Source of the DNA: Bizionia sp.
GTDB taxonomy: Bacteria; Bacteroidota; Bacteroidia; Flavobacteriales; Flavobacteriaceae
Assembly (NCBI GenBank): GCA_020631395.1
Contig: JAHDHI010000025.1
Location: forward strand, 1 to 59,125
Length of the DNA stretch: 59,125 nt
Direction of reading: 5' to 3'
Shown: in pieces, positions 24,472 through 33,188 of the stretch
Numbering within the stretch: position 1 is the stretch's first letter
How the letters are laid out: each line of letters begins with the position of its first letter
Notes under the pieces: model-generated
The model's input: only the letters and a program-made list of their open reading frames with translations
Database searches by the model: none
What the model was told of the DNA's origin: nothing
Made by a program: the position numbers and the translations under genes

Positions 24472-24501
24472 ATAAGAGGGGGTTCTCTTTTTTTGTTACC
24501 C
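24472..24501 (-). promoter_or_regulatory. Candidate ECF-type promoter of the copy A T9SS gene
   Basis: On the minus strand: GGGTAAC (24501-24495), 15 nt, CCTCTTAT (24479-24472), about 88 nt before the T9SS start codon. The boxes and spacing are shared with the copy B promoter. An AT-rich upstream stretch (AGTTTAAAA-like) and a leader sequence (GGTATCCGAAAA, then AATAGAGTAGGA) are also conserved, so the leader RNA may matter too. The sigma gene starts 52 nt away on the other strand. Confidence 0.6.
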
Positions 24502-24552
24502 AATAATTTTAAACTATCTTGGAATTTAAATTAAATTCAGCCTGAAATCTAT

Positions 24553-25107
24553 ATGAATAATGATGATTTTGTTCGTCAGTTTTTAGAAGGAAACGCAGCA
24601 CTCCTCAATGACATCTATAAGAATTCCTTTAAATATGTTTTACATTACATAACAAGTAGAGATGGTTCTAAAAAAGATGCAGAAGATGTTTTTCACAATG
24701 CCTTGCTTCTTATCTACGTTAAATTGAAAGAAGAAAAAATAACCATACAATCATTCGACAACTACCTATTTACAGTTTGCAAAAACCTATGGAAACGAGA
24801 AAATGCAAAACATAGGGTAACAAAAAACAACACAATCCCTCTAGTTAGTGAAGAACTTGACAAAGCTGCCTTTTATTTGGAACACAATCAATGGGAATTG
24901 TATAAGGAAAAGTACGAATTACTTACAAAGCAATGCAAAGACATATTGAATATGGTTTTCGAAAAAAAATCATATTCTGAAATTGTTTCAAAGTATTCCT
25001 ACGCTTCTCAAACCGTTGCCAGACAACGTGTTTTCAAATGCAAATCCAGGCTTGCCAAACTGATAAAGGAAGATTTCAGATTTTCAAAACTTAAACACAG
25101 CAAATGA
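24553..25107 (+). CDS. ECF-type RNA polymerase sigma factor
   Basis: A 184-residue sigma-70 family protein without regions 1 and 3. Region 2 is 'SRDGSKKDAEDVFHNALLLIY' followed by 'FDNYLFTVCKNLWKRE' (about residues 33-80, -10 recognition). Region 4 is 'KDILNMVFEKKSYSEIVSKY' with 'SQTVARQRVFKCKSRL' (about 135-172, -35 recognition). It is divergent from the T9SS-protein gene and overlaps the anti-sigma-like gene by 4 nt (ATGA). By position it probably drives the cassette through the conserved GGGTAAC/CCTCTTAT element. A dead 5' fragment of a second copy lies at 17431. Confidence 0.92.
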   Translation: MNNDDFVRQFLEGNAALLNDIYKNSFKYVLHYITSRDGSKKDAEDVFHNALLLIYVKLKEEKITIQSFDNYLFTVCKNLWKRENAKHRVTKNNTIPLVSEELDKAAFYLEHNQWELYKEKYELLTKQCKDILNMVFEKKSYSEIVSKYSYASQTVARQRVFKCKSRLAKLIKEDFRFSKLKHSK

Positions 25108-25913
25108 ATTTAGATAGTGACATACAAAAAAAAATCAAAGCTTATCTCGATGATGAAATGACAGACATTGAACGCAAAGATTTTGAAGGCATCATCGAAA
25201 ACAATGAGCATCTGGCAGAAACCATTTCCATATTAAAAACGATGGATACTGTATACGATGACAATGACTGGTCCCTATACGATGGTGAAATATCCAAACT
25301 CAAAGCTACTTCAAACCTATTTAAAGGAGAGGACATCACCTCCTTTTCCCAAAAAGTAAAAGCTGCCGAATCCCATTACTATGGCAATGACAAGAAAGGA
25401 GTACGACATTACATAAAATATGTATCTTCTTTTGCTGCTGCCGTGTGTCTTCTTTTCATCGGGTATTATTTTTTAGGCAAAGAACAATCTTCATTGGAAC
25501 TATACAATGAGTATTACAACGAAAGAGATCTACCTTCCTTTACCACGAAAGGAGAAACCATCAATACCCTATCCAAAGCAGAAAACTTATTCAAAACTCA
25601 ACACTACAAAGAGGCTTTGGAAATGTTCACATTGGCATATAATACACAATATAGTACCCTAAACCCCAATCTGACATTGTATATGGCAGTCTGTCACTTA
25701 GAGTTGAACCAATATGATTCAGCCCATGAGAAATTAGATTCATTACTACAAACCAAAGTTTTAGACTCTCATAAAGCCTACTGGTTCAAAACATTGACCT
25801 ACTTAAAAGAAGACAACAAAACCAAAGCTATGGAAACACTGGAATTATTGACAAAGAACGAAAAACACTTCAATTACGACAAGGCCAAAGCTCTTATGAA
25901 AGCATTGAAGTGA
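25104..25913 (+). CDS. Membrane-spanning anti-sigma-like protein with periplasmic TPR region
   Basis: A 269-residue protein. The N-terminus (about residues 1-40, 'IKAYLDDEMTDIERKDFE') has the helical layout of anti-sigma domains, without the zinc motif. One transmembrane segment is at about 106-125 ('SSFAAAVCLLFIGYYFLG'), preceded by basic residues, which puts the N-terminus in the cytoplasm. After it, TPR-like repeats run from about 155 ('KAENLFKTQHYKEALEMF'). It overlaps the sigma gene by 4 nt, the usual coupling of a sigma factor with its restraining partner. The periplasmic TPRs could sense, or dock with, the TPR-CHAT proteins; this is inference. Confidence 0.8.
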   Translation: MNLDSDIQKKIKAYLDDEMTDIERKDFEGIIENNEHLAETISILKTMDTVYDDNDWSLYDGEISKLKATSNLFKGEDITSFSQKVKAAESHYYGNDKKGVRHYIKYVSSFAAAVCLLFIGYYFLGKEQSSLELYNEYYNERDLPSFTTKGETINTLSKAENLFKTQHYKEALEMFTLAYNTQYSTLNPNLTLYMAVCHLELNQYDSAHEKLDSLLQTKVLDSHKAYWFKTLTYLKEDNKTKAMETLELLTKNEKHFNYDKAKALMKALK

Positions 25914-26456
25914 TTGACAAGAAAATCTACATTTACGCTTTTTTATTCAAGCTCCATAGAAATCATTTTAAAAACAGAAGTCTTTCGAAATGGCTTTGCT
26001 TCATTACACTCTGGAAGCCATCGAAAATGAAGATATGACAAAAACCATTACTTCTTTAATGCAAGAGGAGACCTATCAACATATCTGAAATCACAAAAGA
26101 CCTCATCCAATCCAATTATAGAATAGCCATTAAACCATTCTTAAAATTGAAAGCATTTTCTCTCAAATAAGACATTTAATCGGGTTTATTTACACTTAAT
26201 CGTGTGCATAAATTTCAAACGCTCTAATTCAAAAAACAAAAAAACCTATTCATATATTTGAATATCAAGGTTTTAGTATTTAAAAGCTATCTTTAGTGAA
26301 ACATAAAGTAAATGACCCAAATCATCTCTAAAAAGAAACATTAAAGATAGCTTTATTTTTGTCCCTACACACATATCTTCTGACAATGCATTTTAAACTT
26401 CATAAATACAAACACTAATACTTGGCCCAATTATATGCTCTAGAAGTTCTCTCCTT
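25914..26456. other. Gap after the anti-sigma-like gene with a possible decayed small gene
   Basis: Between 25972 and 26170 there are two adjoining protein-like fragments in different frames: MALLHYTLEAIENEDMTKTI... ending at 26088, and NISEITKDLIQSNYRIAIKP... ending at 26170. They would join through a frameshift into a protein of about 65 residues that I do not recognise. The rest (26171-26456) is AT-rich and holds only an inverted repeat (26283-26354). Confidence 0.35.
26283..26354. repeat. 13-bp inverted repeat with long loop, terminator-like
   Basis: AAAGCTATCTTTA (26283-26295) and TAAAGATAGCTTT (26342-26354) are perfectly complementary across 46 nt and followed on the plus strand by ATTTTTG. 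It could end plus-strand transcription from the sigma operon, though the loop is long for an intrinsic terminator. Confidence 0.4.
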
Positions 26457-27062
26457 CTAAAACTTTATATCCTCGAAATTTGAAATGGGTTGAGATTGAT
26501 ATTCCAAGGTCCACCCCAAAGAATTCGTTAGGATATAAAATTTGGACAACTCACTGATTAATCTATTCTTGGCATTTGTCTTCAACGTCGAAGCTTCCAC
26601 CTTTTTCATCAACGATGCCTTTACCGTTTCTTTGATCGCATTGTAATCATTGGCTTCAAATGGGTTTAAAAAATCGGCTTGTATGTCATAATACTCAAAA
26701 TCCGGGCTTATCTTTATTTCCTCTTCGGGAATATTCGTTATTCTAAGGATTCTATTCTCTTCATCTATTTCGTATTCCATTTTGCTTAGATCATAGGCTA
26801 TGCTAACATCTGCGTTGACAACAACCAATGCTTTTTTTTCAGCAGAGAAGAAATCGGAAAAAATGGCTTTGGAATTCTTGTAATTGAACACTTCGCTAAA
26901 ATGCCCTTCGGTAACGACAAGTTTCCCTACGTTTTTCAATTGCTCCTGTATCAATGCTGAGTTTTCATGAAGTGTTATCTCATCTTCTTTCTTTGCATCG
27001 CAGTATTTAAAAGTAAACAATACCACCAATGTTATGACTACACCAAATAGAGTTTTTCGCAT
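26457..27062 (-). CDS. DUF4230 family membrane-anchored protein
   Basis: A 201-residue protein. One N-terminal hydrophobic segment ('LFGVVITLVVLFTFKYCDA', about residues 4-22) serves as anchor or signal. The body contains 'LKNVGKLVVTEGHFSEV', 'ALVVVNADVSIAYDLSKM' and 'FYILTNSLGWTLEYQSQP', which fits my recollection of DUF4230. The function of the family is not known to me. It lies 26 bp after the GSCFA gene and is the last gene of the alaS-GSCFA-DUF4230 minus-strand run. Confidence 0.8.
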   Translation of the reverse strand: MRKTLFGVVITLVVLFTFKYCDAKKEDEITLHENSALIQEQLKNVGKLVVTEGHFSEVFNYKNSKAIFSDFFSAEKKALVVVNADVSIAYDLSKMEYEIDEENRILRITNIPEEEIKISPDFEYYDIQADFLNPFEANDYNAIKETVKASLMKKVEASTLKTNAKNRLISELSKFYILTNSLGWTLEYQSQPISNFEDIKF

Positions 27063-27088
27063 ACGCTAATTTAACAATTAAAACGATA

Positions 27089-28045
27089 TTAAAATATAAT
27101 GTGGGGAAATTGCGAGGACAACTCCTGCTTCTTGACATTCAATTGTTTGAAGAATCTCAAATGAGCTTCGGACTTTGGATTGAACGGTTTATGAGCCAAC
27201 CCCTTTTGAATGGTCTCTACCTTATCCATTGTCTTATGGGCTTTCACATCAATCCACACTTCCTTGAATCTCTCCCAAATGTAATCTATGGCAGTTTCAT
27301 TGGGATGTAACATATCTGACTTGTAAAAGCGATAATCTCTAAGTTCGTCCAACATTATTTCGTAGGAAGGGAAATAAGAACAATCTTTTGATTCCGATTC
27401 GGAAGACAAAGTGGAATGGATGGCTCCTATCAAATGTGATTTGCTATGCGTATTTTCCACAAAACCATCTTTTATATGTCGTACAGGAGAGACGGTAAAA
27501 ACAATGGATGCTTCTTTATTCACAGATTGAATGGTGTCAATCATCATCCTTAGGCTTTTTGTTATGGCATCTATTGTCAGTAGTTTTTTATTGAAATGCT
27601 TCTGTGGCACCTTATGGCAGTTGGCTACCGTCTTACCGGACTCGGCCAAATCATAAACCCAGGCCGTCCCCAATGTTATAACAATATGTGTAGCCTCCAA
27701 GATTTGTTTTTTGGTGTTTTTTAAACCTGCATTCAATTTTTGAAGCAATCGCTCTTTTGAAACATCGCTTAATTTTGAATGTGCATCGTAACAATGCCAT
27801 TGTTCATTATGCAAAAAAACATCTTTTTCGACATATGGGCTTCCCCCCATCGCATGAGAAATCAAAGTTTCTATGGCTTTGGGATGAAACAGAATCCCAA
27901 ACGGGTTTTGTATTGTTTGAAACTTGAAATAATCGAATTTCTTTCCTATGTTTTCGGCAAAACACGACCCTAAAAGCAAGAGTTTGGAATTGTACTCTAT
28001 TTGCTGCTCTTGCTTTTGCAAAGGTATTTGTGTTTGTAGTTTCAT
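27089..28045 (-). CDS. GSCFA domain protein
   Basis: A 318-residue protein named after its motif, visible as 'LLLGSCFAENIGKKFDYFK' (about residues 26-44), and probably related to SGNH-type hydrolases: 'THIVITLGTAWVYDL' and 'DMLHPNETAIDYIWERF' resemble the later blocks of that fold, with the Asp-x-x-His pair near the C-terminus. The substrate is unknown. Genes of this family are frequent in Bacteroidota. It follows alaS by 35 bp. Confidence 0.85.
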   Translation of the reverse strand: MKLQTQIPLQKQEQQIEYNSKLLLLGSCFAENIGKKFDYFKFQTIQNPFGILFHPKAIETLISHAMGGSPYVEKDVFLHNEQWHCYDAHSKLSDVSKERLLQKLNAGLKNTKKQILEATHIVITLGTAWVYDLAESGKTVANCHKVPQKHFNKKLLTIDAITKSLRMMIDTIQSVNKEASIVFTVSPVRHIKDGFVENTHSKSHLIGAIHSTLSSESESKDCSYFPSYEIMLDELRDYRFYKSDMLHPNETAIDYIWERFKEVWIDVKAHKTMDKVETIQKGLAHKPFNPKSEAHLRFFKQLNVKKQELSSQFPHIIF

Positions 28046-28080
28046 CTATGGATTCCTAATGTTGCATACAGGAATGTCTT

Positions 28081-30696
28081 TTATTCTATATAGCTTTGGG
28101 CTTGTTTCAAAGCTTCTTCTATGCCATCAGGGTTCTTTCCTCCAGCCGTTGCATAGAAAGGCTGTCCACCACCTCCACCTTGGATTAGCTTCCCTAACTC
28201 TCTAACTACTTGTCCTGCATTCAACCCTTTGTCTGCAACCAATTCTTTGGAAATGTAACACGTCAACATTGCTTTTCCTTCATTTGCCGTACCAAACAAT
28301 AGGAATAGGTTTTTATGCTTTTCACCCATTCCAAAGGCTACATCTTTGATTCCAGTTGCATCCAAATCCACCTTTTGAGCCAAGAATTGTATCCCATTTA
28401 TTTCGGTCAAGGCATTTGCCAATTCTCCTTTCAAATTCTTGGCCTTGTCTTTCAACAGGCTTTCTATTTGCTTTTTCAAACCTGCATTTTCTTCTTTCAA
28501 GGACACCAAGGCTTTAACAGGTTCCTTGGCATTGTTCAACAAGTCCTTCATTTCAAAATAAGCACGATTGTTATCGAAATAAAAATCCTTCACTGCATCG
28601 TTTGTTATTGCTTCTATTCGACGAATCCCTGACGCCACAGCACTTTCCGATCTTATCTTGAAATGCCAAATATCTCCCGTATTCTTAACATGGGTTCCTC
28701 CACAAAGCTCCATGGATTGTCCAAATCGGATGGTTCTTACTGCATCTCCATACTTTTCTCCAAACAAAGCCATCGCTCCCTCAGCAATTGCTTGCTCCAT
28801 CGGGACACTTCTATTTTCCTCCAAAGGCAATTTCCCTTCTATTCTTGCATTTACAAAATCCTCCACATCTCTCAACTGCTCTGTCGTCACTTTAGAAAAA
28901 TGTGAAAAATCAAATCTTAGATATTTGGAGTGTACTGCACTTCCCTTCTGCTCTACGTGTGTTCCCAAAACCTCTCTCAATGCTTGGTGCAAGAGGTGTG
29001 TTGCCGTATGGTTGCACTCCGTTCTGTAACGTTGTTTGTCATCTACGACAGCTTTTAAGGTCTCATCCAAATGTTTTGGCAAATTCTTGGAAAAATGAAT
29101 GATGACATTGTTCTCTTTCTTGGTGTCCAAGATATATACCACATCTGCATTGGGTACTTCCAAATACCCCTTGTCTCCCACTTGTCCTCCTCCTTCTGGA
29201 TAAAATGGAGTCATGTTGAATACCAATTGATACATTTCCCCATCCTTTTTGGAGACCACTTTTCTATATCGTGTTAGCTTGACATTTGCTTCCAATGAAT
29301 CATACCCGACAAATTCCTCTTCTACATCATCAATCAAGACTGTCCAATCGTCTGTAGACATTTCACTTGCTGCACGTGAACGCTGTTTTTGTTTTTGCAA
29401 TTCTGCTTCAAATCCAGCTTCGTCAAGACTCAACCCCTTTTCACTTAGTATGAGTGCCGTCAAATCTATCGGGAAACCATAAGTATCATATAGTTCGAAT
29501 GCTTTTTCTCCAGAAACTCGTTTTCCTTCGGTAGTTTCGATAATACGATCCAACAACAACAAACCTTGATCCAAGGTTCTCAAAAAAGAGGTTTCTTCTT
29601 CCTTGATCACATTTTCAATCAATTGCTTTTGCGTCTTCAATTCTGGAAAAGCTACTCCCATTTTCTTGCTCAACACATCTACCAATCTATATATGAATGG
29701 TTCTTTCTTGTTCAAGAATGTAAAGCCATAACGTACTGCACGACGTAGAATCCGACGAATCACATAACCTGCTCCATTGTTGCTTGGCAACTGTCCGTCT
29801 GCGATAGAGAACGCCACTGCTCTCACGTGATCACTGATAACACGAATGGCAACATCCACTTTTTCTTCTTTGCCATAATTCGTATCCGTTATCGTTTCGA
29901 TCTCACGAATGATCGGAATAAACACATCTGTATCGTAATTGGATTTTACGTCTTGCAAAACCATACACAAACGCTCGAATCCCATTCCTGTATCTATATG
30001 CTTGTTAGGCAAAACCTCTAAAGATTTATCTGCCTTACGATTGTATTGCATGAATACTAGGTTCCAAATTTCCACAACTTGTGGATGATCCATGTTTACC
30101 AAATCCTTGCCTGGCACTTTTGCTTTTTCTTCTGCCGAACGAATGTCCACGTGTATTTCACTACAAGGGCCACACGGTCCTTGCGCCCCCATTTCCCAAA
30201 AGTTGTCTTTTTTGTTTCCCATCAAGATACGATCTTCGGAAATGATTCCTTTCCAAAAATCGTAAGCCTCTTGATCCATCTCAAGATTGTCTTCATCATC
30301 ACTCCCCTCAAAAACAGTAACGTACAAGATGTCCTCATCTATGCCATAGACATCTACCAACAGCTCCCAAGCCCAAGCTATCGCTTCTTTTTTAAAGTAA
30401 TCTCCAAAACTCCAGTTACCCAACATCTCGAACAAGGTATGGTGATAGGTATCGTATCCAACTTCCTCCAAATCATTGTGTTTACCAGATACACGCAAAC
30501 ATTTTTGCGTATCTGCGAGGCGAGTGCTCTTAGGTTTTGCATTACCTAGGAAATACTCTTTAAAAGGTGCCATACCCGAATTTACAAACATTAAGGTTGG
30601 ATCATCTTTTAAAACCATTGGTGCCGATGGTACTATACTGTGCTTTTTATCTTCGAAAAAACTTAAAAATTTAGAGCGTATCTCTTGAGAATTCAT
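28081..30696 (-). CDS. alaS: Alanine-tRNA ligase
   Basis: An 871-residue class II synthetase of usual length. It opens [19 protein letters not shown], with aminoacylation motifs in '[17 protein letters not shown]' and '[17 protein letters not shown]'. The editing domain has HxxxH in '[13 protein letters not shown]' and '[10 protein letters not shown]', and the C-terminal DHHA1-like domain ends with '[16 protein letters not shown]'. It charges tRNA-Ala and clears Ser/Gly mischarging. It is divergent from the M23 peptidase gene (135 bp). Confidence 0.97.
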   Translation of the reverse strand: MNSQEIRSKFLSFFEDKKHSIVPSAPMVLKDDPTLMFVNSGMAPFKEYFLGNAKPKSTRLADTQKCLRVSGKHNDLEEVGYDTYHHTLFEMLGNWSFGDYFKKEAIAWAWELLVDVYGIDEDILYVTVFEGSDDEDNLEMDQEAYDFWKGIISEDRILMGNKKDNFWEMGAQGPCGPCSEIHVDIRSAEEKAKVPGKDLVNMDHPQVVEIWNLVFMQYNRKADKSLEVLPNKHIDTGMGFERLCMVLQDVKSNYDTDVFIPIIREIETITDTNYGKEEKVDVAIRVISDHVRAVAFSIADGQLPSNNGAGYVIRRILRRAVRYGFTFLNKKEPFIYRLVDVLSKKMGVAFPELKTQKQLIENVIKEEETSFLRTLDQGLLLLDRIIETTEGKRVSGEKAFELYDTYGFPIDLTALILSEKGLSLDEAGFEAELQKQKQRSRAASEMSTDDWTVLIDDVEEEFVGYDSLEANVKLTRYRKVVSKKDGEMYQLVFNMTPFYPEGGGQVGDKGYLEVPNADVVYILDTKKENNVIIHFSKNLPKHLDETLKAVVDDKQRYRTECNHTATHLLHQALREVLGTHVEQKGSAVHSKYLRFDFSHFSKVTTEQLRDVEDFVNARIEGKLPLEENRSVPMEQAIAEGAMALFGEKYGDAVRTIRFGQSMELCGGTHVKNTGDIWHFKIRSESAVASGIRRIEAITNDAVKDFYFDNNRAYFEMKDLLNNAKEPVKALVSLKEENAGLKKQIESLLKDKAKNLKGELANALTEINGIQFLAQKVDLDATGIKDVAFGMGEKHKNLFLLFGTANEGKAMLTCYISKELVADKGLNAGQVVRELGKLIQGGGGGQPFYATAGGKNPDGIEEALKQAQSYIE

Positions 30697-30831
30697 ATGA
30701 CTATGTTAATAACCTTGTTCCAGCTAGCCATTGGCATTGCAAAACAATTTATATATTTGTTCGTTAACTATTTTAAATCTTTGCCTAATGCTTAGGTCAA
30801 TATCAATTGCAAAAATAGTATAAATTAGATA

Positions 30832-31803
30832 ATGAGTAAGGTAAAATATTATTATGATTCCGAGACGCTGTCTTATCGTAAGATAAAACGGAAAAAAAGT
30901 CGTGTATTCAAGTACATTTTAGGATTTGTAGCTTCTTCTGCCCTATTTGGATTGTTGTTTATGTTTTTGGCTACCCTATACATAGAATCCCCAAAGGAAA
31001 AGGCTTTGAAACGTGAGTTGAGCAACATGCAATTGCAGTTTGACCTACTCAACAAGAAAATGGATGAAGCAGAAATCGTCTTGGCAAACATAGAGGACAG
31101 GGACAACAACATCTATCGTTTGTATTTTGAAGCAAACCCCATTCCCGAAGAGCAACGAAAAGCTGGTTTTGGGGGAATAAACAGATATAAGGCCTTTGAA
31201 GGTTTCGACAATTCCAAGTTGATCATTGAAAGCAACAAACGCATAGACATCCTCCAAAAACAAATCGTAGTGCAATCTAAATCTTTGGATGAAATAAAGG
31301 TTCTTGCCGAAGAAAAGGAAAAGTTCCTTGCTACAATTCCTGCAATCCAACCCGTTACAAACGAAGACCTAACACGTATGGCTTCAGGTTTCGGTATGCG
31401 AACCGATCCTTTTACCAAGGCTAGGAAAAAACACTGGGGAATGGATTTCACTGCTCCACGTGGCACCCCCGTCTATGCTACTGGTGATGGTGTCGTGGAA
31501 CGTGCCGACAGCAACTCCTCCGGTTATGGAAAGCACATTAGGATAAATCATGGCTATGGTTACATGTCCCTATATGCCCACCTATACAAGTACAACATAA
31601 AGAAAAATCAGAAAGTAAAACGTGGTGACCTAATAGGCTTTGTAGGTAGTACAGGACGATCGGAGGCGCCACATCTTCATTATGAGATTTTCAAGGATGG
31701 CACACGAATAAACCCCATCAACTTTTACTATGGCAGTTTGACAGCCGAAGAGTTTAGCAAGCTGTTGGGGCGTGCTTCTTTGGAAAACCAATCTTTGGAC
31801 TAA
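30832..31803 (+). CDS. M23 (LytM-like) peptidase, membrane-anchored
   Basis: A 323-residue protein. A cytoplasmic basic N-terminus, one TM segment ('YILGFVASSALFGLLFMFLA', about residues 28-47), a coiled-coil (about 55-165, 'ELSNMQLQFDLLNKKMDEAE'), then a LytM domain with zinc ligands in 'HWGMD' (about 202-206) and 'HLHYE' (about 282-286). It probably trims peptidoglycan, or activates hydrolases, in the periplasm during growth or division. The MerR gene starts inside its stop codon (TAATG), so the two are coupled. Confidence 0.93.
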   Translation: MSKVKYYYDSETLSYRKIKRKKSRVFKYILGFVASSALFGLLFMFLATLYIESPKEKALKRELSNMQLQFDLLNKKMDEAEIVLANIEDRDNNIYRLYFEANPIPEEQRKAGFGGINRYKAFEGFDNSKLIIESNKRIDILQKQIVVQSKSLDEIKVLAEEKEKFLATIPAIQPVTNEDLTRMASGFGMRTDPFTKARKKHWGMDFTAPRGTPVYATGDGVVERADSNSSGYGKHIRINHGYGYMSLYAHLYKYNIKKNQKVKRGDLIGFVGSTGRSEAPHLHYEIFKDGTRINPINFYYGSLTAEEFSKLLGRASLENQSLD

Positions 31804-32132
31804 TGCAAATAGATCTTCCAGAAAAGCGATATTATTCGATTGGAGAAGTAGCCAAGGCCTTTGGAGTCAATACCTCATTGATACGTTTTTGGGAAAAGGA
31901 ATTTGACGTCCTGAAGCCTAAAAAAAACGCAAAGGGCAATCGCAAATTTACTCCCGATGACATAAAGAATCTGAAATTCATCTATCACTTGGTAAAAGAA
32001 CGTGGTTTCACTTTGGAAGGTGCGAAGACTCATTTAAAGGAAGAAAAGCAAAAAACACTTACCAATTTCGAAATTATCAGTAAATTAGAGGGTGTTAAAA
32101 ATCAACTCATCAAACTAAAAAACCAACTTTAA
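31803..32132 (+). CDS. MerR-family transcriptional regulator
   Basis: A 109-residue protein that is mostly a MerR DNA-binding domain: 'YSIGEVAKAFGVNTSLIRFW' (about residues 11-30), 'GNRKFTPDDIKNLKFIYHL', then a short helix. There is no metal-binding Cys and no effector domain, so it is of the small type common in Bacteroidota next to M23 peptidase genes. It overlaps the M23 stop by one base and precedes lemA by 12 bp. Target unknown. Confidence 0.9.
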   Translation: MQIDLPEKRYYSIGEVAKAFGVNTSLIRFWEKEFDVLKPKKNAKGNRKFTPDDIKNLKFIYHLVKERGFTLEGAKTHLKEEKQKTLTNFEIISKLEGVKNQLIKLKNQL

Positions 32133-32144
32133 AACCATACTATC

Positions 32145-32738
32145 ATGAAAAAATGGATTGTACCAATTGTAATTGTCCTTCTTATCTTAGCAGGAATCCA
32201 ATGGGGAATTGGAGTAAACAACATGCTTGTGGAAGAACGCGGAACGGCAAGAGCACAATGGGCAAACGTAGAGAGTTCCTACCAACGTAGGGCTGATTTA
32301 ATTCCAAACATCGTGGCTACCGTAAAAGGTTATGCCGATCATGAAAAGGAGACATTGGAAGCAGTCATCAAAGCCAGAGCGGAAGCTACCAAACCTGAGA
32401 TAAACATAGGAGAAGGAGCCATAACACCAGAAAACATGGCTCAATTCCAACAAGCCCAAGAAGGCTTAAGTGGTGCTTTGTCCAGACTTTTGGTTTCCGT
32501 GGAACGCTACCCGGAACTTAAAGCAGATAGAAATTTCCTTGAGTTGCAAAGCCAATTGGAAGGGACAGAAAACCGCATTAATGTTGAACGTAACAAATTT
32601 AATAGTCTAGCAGGTGAATACAATATCACTATCGAAAAAATTCCTACAAACATCATAGCGGGTCTTAGAAATTTTGATCCGATAGCCTTATTCAAATCTG
32701 CACCAGGAAGTGAAAACGCTCCCAAGGTAGAATTCTAA
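32145..32738 (+). CDS. lemA: LemA family protein
   Basis: A 197-residue protein with an N-terminal TM segment ('WIVPIVIVLLILAGIQWGIG', about residues 3-22) and the LemA helical bundle: 'AQWANVESSYQRRADLIPNI' and 'LEGTENRINVERNKFN'. LemA proteins are membrane-associated and of unclear function, usually encoded with TPM-domain proteins, as here (two follow directly). Confidence 0.93.
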   Translation: MKKWIVPIVIVLLILAGIQWGIGVNNMLVEERGTARAQWANVESSYQRRADLIPNIVATVKGYADHEKETLEAVIKARAEATKPEINIGEGAITPENMAQFQQAQEGLSGALSRLLVSVERYPELKADRNFLELQSQLEGTENRINVERNKFNSLAGEYNITIEKIPTNIIAGLRNFDPIALFKSAPGSENAPKVEF

Positions 32739-32742
32739 ATTC

Positions 32743-33186
32743 ATGCAAAGCAAAGTTGAAGATTTCTTAACGACGATTGAAGAGCAAGAAATTGTTGCTG
32801 CGATTCGTGAAGCTGAAAAACAGACTTCTGGAGAAATCCGTGTACATATAGAAAACACTTCCAATGGTAATGTCGATGCACGTGCCTTGGAAGTATTTTC
32901 CATCTTGAAAATGCATAACACCAAGTTGCAAAACGGGGTTTTAATCTACGTTTCCGTAGAAGAAAGAGCCTTTGCCATATATGGTGACAAGGGCATCAAT
33001 GACATTGTATCCAACACTTTTTGGGATGAAACGGTTGGGATTATGCAGTCCCATTTCAAGAATGGCCATTACAAACAAGGTTTGGTCGATGGTATACTAA
33101 AAGCAGGAACAGAATTGCAAATTCACTTTCCTTGGAATTCAAATACCGATGAAAATGAACTCCCTAATACCATTTCGAAAGGTTAG
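32743..33186 (+). CDS. TPM-domain protein, soluble form
   Basis: A 147-residue TPM (TLP18.3/Psb32/MOLO-1) domain without signal peptide or membrane segment. Visible blocks: 'IVAAIREAEKQTSGEIRVHI', 'NGVLIYVSVEERAFAIYGD' and 'FKNGHYKQGLVDGILKAG'. In plants the domain is linked to photosystem repair, in worms to receptor assembly; in bacteria its role is open. It lies 4 bp after lemA. Confidence 0.88.
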   Translation: MQSKVEDFLTTIEEQEIVAAIREAEKQTSGEIRVHIENTSNGNVDARALEVFSILKMHNTKLQNGVLIYVSVEERAFAIYGDKGINDIVSNTFWDETVGIMQSHFKNGHYKQGLVDGILKAGTELQIHFPWNSNTDENELPNTISKG

Positions 33187-33188
33187 TC

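Noticed and set aside
24815-24844. A third GGGTAAC on the plus strand within the sigma gene, followed after 15-16 nt by CCCTCTAG
   Set aside because: It lies in well-formed coding sequence (HRVTKNNTIPL), the second box is imperfect, and only one copy exists, so chance is the simpler explanation; kept in mind as a possible internal promoter for the anti-sigma-like gene.
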